Source: Nioella aestuarii (GTDB lineage Bacteria; Pseudomonadota; Alphaproteobacteria; Rhodobacterales; Rhodobacteraceae). From it: a stretch of 64,000 nucleotides of DNA. This document shows, piece after piece, positions 61,028 to 64,000 of the stretch; the first letter of the stretch is position 1; every line of letters begins with the position of its first letter. Position numbers and translations under genes: made by a program. The stretch is from assembly GCF_050896395.1 (NCBI RefSeq), contig NZ_JBPBBA010000006.1:62001-126000 (forward strand), in the 5' to 3' direction. The notes under the pieces were generated by a model. It had not been told where the DNA came from. It did not search any database and saw nothing but the letters and a program-made list of their open reading frames with translations.

Positions 61028-64000
61028 ATGAAAATCGAACGCCGTTTCACCAAAGCGGACCAGGACACGTATGCTGACCTGGAATTCAGCCTGACCACCT
61101 CGGAAATTCGCAACCCCGATGGCACAACCGTCTTCAAACTCGACGAGGTAGAAGTTCCCGTCGGCTGGAGCCAGGTTGCCTCGGATGTTCTGGCGCAAAA
61201 GTATTTTCGTAAGGCCGGTGTTGCGGCGATCCTGAAGCCGGTGAAGGAAAAGGGTGTTCCGTCCTTCCTCTGGCGCCATGCCCCCGATGAGGTCGCACTG
61301 GCCGATCTGCCGGAAGAGCAACGTTTCGGCGGTGAAACCTCGGCCAAGCAGGTGTTCCGCCGTCTGGCAGGCGCATGGTGCTACTGGGGCTGGAAAGGCG
61401 GCTACTTCACCACCGAGGAAGATGCCCGCGCCTATTTTGACGAAATGCAGCTGATGCTGGCGCGTCAGATGGCTGCCCCCAACAGCCCGCAATGGTTTAA
61501 CACCGGCCTGCACTGGGCCTATGGCATCGACGGACCCGCGCAGGGCCACCACTATGTCGGCCACAAGACCGGCAAGCTGACCAAATCCACCTCGTCCTAT
61601 GAACATCCGCAGCCCCATGCCTGCTTCATCCAGTCGGTCAGCGATGACCTGGTGAACGAAGGCGGCATTATGGATCTGTGGGTGCGTGAAGCGCGCCTGT
61701 TCAAGTACGGCTCTGGCACTGGCACCAACTTCTCATCCCTGCGCGCCGAGGGCGAAGCCCTGTCTGGCGGCGGCAAGTCCTCTGGCCTGATGGGCTTCCT
61801 CAAGATTGGCGACCGGGCAGCAGGCGCGATCAAATCCGGCGGTACAACGCGCCGCGCGGCAAAGATGGTGATTGTCGATGCGGACCACCCCGATATCGAG
61901 GAATTCATCAACTGGAAGGTGCTGGAGGAACAGAAGGTCGCCTCTATCGTCGCCGGCTCCAAGATGCATGAGCGCGAGCTGAACAGCATCTTCGCTGCCA
62001 TCGCGGCCTGGGATGGAAAGCTGGAAGACGCGGTTGATCCGTCCAAAAACGAGACCCTGAAAGCCGCGATCCGCAGCGCGAAAAAATGCGCGATCCCCGA
62101 GACTTACATCAAGCGGGTGCTGGACTACGCGAAGCAGGGTCACACCAGCATCGAGTTCCCGACCTATGACACCGATTGGGACAGCGAAGCCTATAACTCG
62201 GTTTCCGGCCAGAACTCCAACAACTCCATCCGTGTCACCGATGCCTTCCTGAAGGCAGTCGAAGAAGATGGTGATTGGGATCTGATCAACCGGACGAACG
62301 GCAAGGTTTCCAAGACCGTCAAAGCGCGCGAGCTGTGGGACACCATCGGCCACGCGGCATGGGCCTGTGCCGATCCGGGCATCCAGTTCCATGACACTGT
62401 GAATTCCTGGCACACCTGCCCGGAAGACGGTGCGATCCGTGGCTCGAACCCGTGCTCGGAATACATGTTCCTTGACGACACGGCCTGCAACCTCGCCTCG
62501 ATGAACCTGTTGACCTTCTACACGGACGGCAAGTTCGACGCAGAAACCTACATGCACGCCACCCGTCTGTGGACGCTGACGCTGGAAATCTCGGTGATGA
62601 TGGCGCAATTCCCGTCCAAAGAGATTGCGCAACTGTCCTACGACTTCCGCACCCTCGGTCTTGGCTACGCCAATATCGGCGGTCTGCTGATGAACATGGG
62701 CTATGGCTACGACTCGGACGAGGGCCGGGCCATGGGCGGTGCGCTGACCGCGATCATGACCGGCGTGGCCTATGCGACCTCGGCTGAGATTGCCAGCGAG
62801 CTGGGGCCCTTCTCGGGCTTTGAGCGCAACCGCGGGCACATGCTGCGTGTGATCCGCAATCACCGTCGCGCGGCCCAGGGTGCGACTGACGGATATGAGG
62901 GGCTGGCGGTCAAGCCGGTGCCGTTGGATCACGCCAGCTGTCCCGACCAGACGCTGATTGCGCTTTCGGAACAGGCATGGGACGAGGCGCTGGCGCTTGG
63001 TGAAAAGCACGGCTACCGCAACGCGCAGGTGTCGGTCATCGCCCCGACAGGCACTATCGGTCTGGTGATGGATTGCGACACGACAGGGATCGAGCCCGAT
63101 TTCGCCCTGGTGAAGTTCAAGAAGCTGGCCGGTGGTGGCTACTTCAAGATCATCAACCAGTCCGTTCCTGCAGCGCTCGAAAAGCTCGGCTATACCACTG
63201 CACAGATCGAGGAAATCACCTCGCACGCGGTCGGTCACGGTACCCTTGGCAACGCGCCGATGATCAACCACACCGCGCTGCGCGGTCATGGCTTCGGTGA
63301 TGCCGAGATCGAAAAAGTGGAGGCGGCGCTGCCGTCGGCCTTCGACATCCGCTTTGTCTTCAACCAGTGGACCCTGGGCGAGGAGTTCTGCACCAAGGTT
63401 CTGGGTATCCCGGCGGCGAAGCTGAACGATCCCACCTTCGACATGCTGCGTCATTTCGGCTTTGCCCGGAAGGATATCGAGGCTGCAAACGACCATGTCT
63501 GCGGGACAATGACGCTGGAGGGTGCGCCGCATCTGAAGGAAGAGCATTACCACATCTTCGACTGCGCCAATCCCTGCGGCAAGAAGGGCAAGCGCTTCCT
63601 GTCCGTCAACAGCCACATCACCATGATGGCGGCGGCGCAAAGCTTCATCTCCGGCGCGATCTCCAAGACGATCAACATGCCCAATGACGCGACCATCGAG
63701 GATTGTCAGAAGGCCTATGAACTGTCCTGGTCGCTTGGCGTGAAGGCCAATGCGCTTTATCGCGATGGCTCCAAGCTCAGCCAGCCGCTGGCTGCTGCCC
63801 TTGTCGAAGATGATGACGAGGCCGCAGAAGTTCTCGAAACCGGCACGCCCGCCGAAAAGGCGCAGGTGCTGGCCGAAAAGATCATCGAGAAGGTGGTGGT
63901 CAAGGAAATCATCCGCAGCCACCGCGAGAAGATGCCGGAACGCCGCAAGGGCTATACCCAAAAGGCGGTTGTGGGGGGCCACAAGGTCTATCTGCGAACC
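61028..64000 (+). CDS. nrdJ: adenosylcobalamin-dependent ribonucleotide reductase, 3' truncated
   Basis: The frame starts at ATG 61028 and is open to the window end (991 residues seen), so the C-terminal redox cysteines lie outside. It is a class II ribonucleotide reductase that makes dNTPs using a thiyl radical formed from adenosylcobalamin. Conserved parts are NSPQWFNTGLHWAYGIDG, HACFIQSVSDDL (Cys199), YGSGTGTNFSSLR, NPCSE with the radical cysteine Cys476, CNLASMNL and APTGTIGLVMDCDTTG (in part). The long insert-containing form of about 1200 residues is typical of Rhodobacteraceae. A candidate NrdR site is upstream. Confidence 0.97.
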   Translation, partial: MKIERRFTKADQDTYADLEFSLTTSEIRNPDGTTVFKLDEVEVPVGWSQVASDVLAQKYFRKAGVAAILKPVKEKGVPSFLWRHAPDEVALADLPEEQRFGGETSAKQVFRRLAGAWCYWGWKGGYFTTEEDARAYFDEMQLMLARQMAAPNSPQWFNTGLHWAYGIDGPAQGHHYVGHKTGKLTKSTSSYEHPQPHACFIQSVSDDLVNEGGIMDLWVREARLFKYGSGTGTNFSSLRAEGEALSGGGKSSGLMGFLKIGDRAAGAIKSGGTTRRAAKMVIVDADHPDIEEFINWKVLEEQKVASIVAGSKMHERELNSIFAAIAAWDGKLEDAVDPSKNETLKAAIRSAKKCAIPETYIKRVLDYAKQGHTSIEFPTYDTDWDSEAYNSVSGQNSNNSIRVTDAFLKAVEEDGDWDLINRTNGKVSKTVKARELWDTIGHAAWACADPGIQFHDTVNSWHTCPEDGAIRGSNPCSEYMFLDDTACNLASMNLLTFYTDGKFDAETYMHATRLWTLTLEISVMMAQFPSKEIAQLSYDFRTLGLGYANIGGLLMNMGYGYDSDEGRAMGGALTAIMTGVAYATSAEIASELGPFSGFERNRGHMLRVIRNHRRAAQGATDGYEGLAVKPVPLDHASCPDQTLIALSEQAWDEALALGEKHGYRNAQVSVIAPTGTIGLVMDCDTTGIEPDFALVKFKKLAGGGYFKIINQSVPAALEKLGYTTAQIEEITSHAVGHGTLGNAPMINHTALRGHGFGDAEIEKVEAALPSAFDIRFVFNQWTLGEEFCTKVLGIPAAKLNDPTFDMLRHFGFARKDIEAANDHVCGTMTLEGAPHLKEEHYHIFDCANPCGKKGKRFLSVNSHITMMAAAQSFISGAISKTINMPNDATIEDCQKAYELSWSLGVKANALYRDGSKLSQPLAAALVEDDDEAAEVLETGTPAEKAQVLAEKIIEKVVVKEIIRSHREKMPERRKGYTQKAVVGGHKVYLRT

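Noticed and set aside
61733..63982. 749-codon open frame antisense to nrdJ
   Set aside because: It mirrors a GC-rich, highly conserved gene; the translation has no domain features and long antisense frames are expected at this base composition.

Overview
The window reads as chromosomal DNA of an alphaproteobacterium of the Rhodobacteraceae, most likely the marine Roseobacter group. The basis is the GC-rich coding, the block dusB-ntrB-ntrC-ntrY-ntrX-trkA-trkH-hfq-hflX, an ispDF fusion, an NtrC without the GAFTGA loop, fumC followed by a DUF4169 gene, a RatA/COQ10-like gene, an adenosylcobalamin-dependent ribonucleotide reductase and a Hint-domain protein. I see no rRNA, insertion sequence, prophage or CRISPR array. 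One tRNA gene (Pro, anticodon TGG) is present. Layout, left part: 1-9.1 kb holds the end of a Sel1-repeat protein, two c-type cytochromes, hpt, a COQ10/RatA-like gene, a nitronate monooxygenase, an MmgE/PrpD protein, an ammonium transporter and the operon ispDF-pgpA-cinA. From 9.3 to 21.7 kb run the nitrogen and potassium regulatory genes and hfq-hflX on the plus strand. From 21.7 to 26.6 kb are a methyltransferase, an RHH protein, a Hint protein, DUF4169, fumC, a PmtA-like methyltransferase and sspB. The accessory core is 26.8-51.6 kb. A tight plus-strand operon encodes a type I PKS (KS-AT-KR-DH-ACP-TE), a family 2 glycosyltransferase, an unusual NRPS (formyltransferase, degenerate condensation half, adenylation domain interrupted by a luciferase-like monooxygenase, PCP) and its own phosphopantetheinyl transferase. 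It is followed by a Wzz-like protein and then a minus-strand saccharide block: BY-kinase-like ATPase, a Gfo/Idh/MocA-epimerase fusion, two glycosyltransferases, an epimerase, an oxidoreductase, a short-chain dehydrogenase and a GMC flavoenzyme, with a plus-strand WecG/TagA-type transferase among them. Housekeeping genes resume at 51.6 kb: xerD, a secreted TPR-like protein, a 45-residue membrane protein, aroK-aroB, gpt, fabI, pdxH, a double cold-shock protein, a DUF192 protein, tRNA-Pro, a glycosyltransferase and nrdJ, which is cut by the window end. How the genes work together: the most interesting unit is the PKS/NRPS operon. By eye the split adenylation domain carries a glycine-like specificity code and its flavin monooxygenase sits where glycine-hydroxylating domains sit in myxothiazol-type synthetases. 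The N-terminal formyltransferase marks it as a chain-starting module. The only thioesterase is on the PKS, so a plausible route is formylated, oxidised glycine handed to one PKS extension and then released. The glycosyltransferase inside the operon and the saccharide block beside it suggest the product is glycosylated or made alongside a surface glycan. That product assignment is inference.
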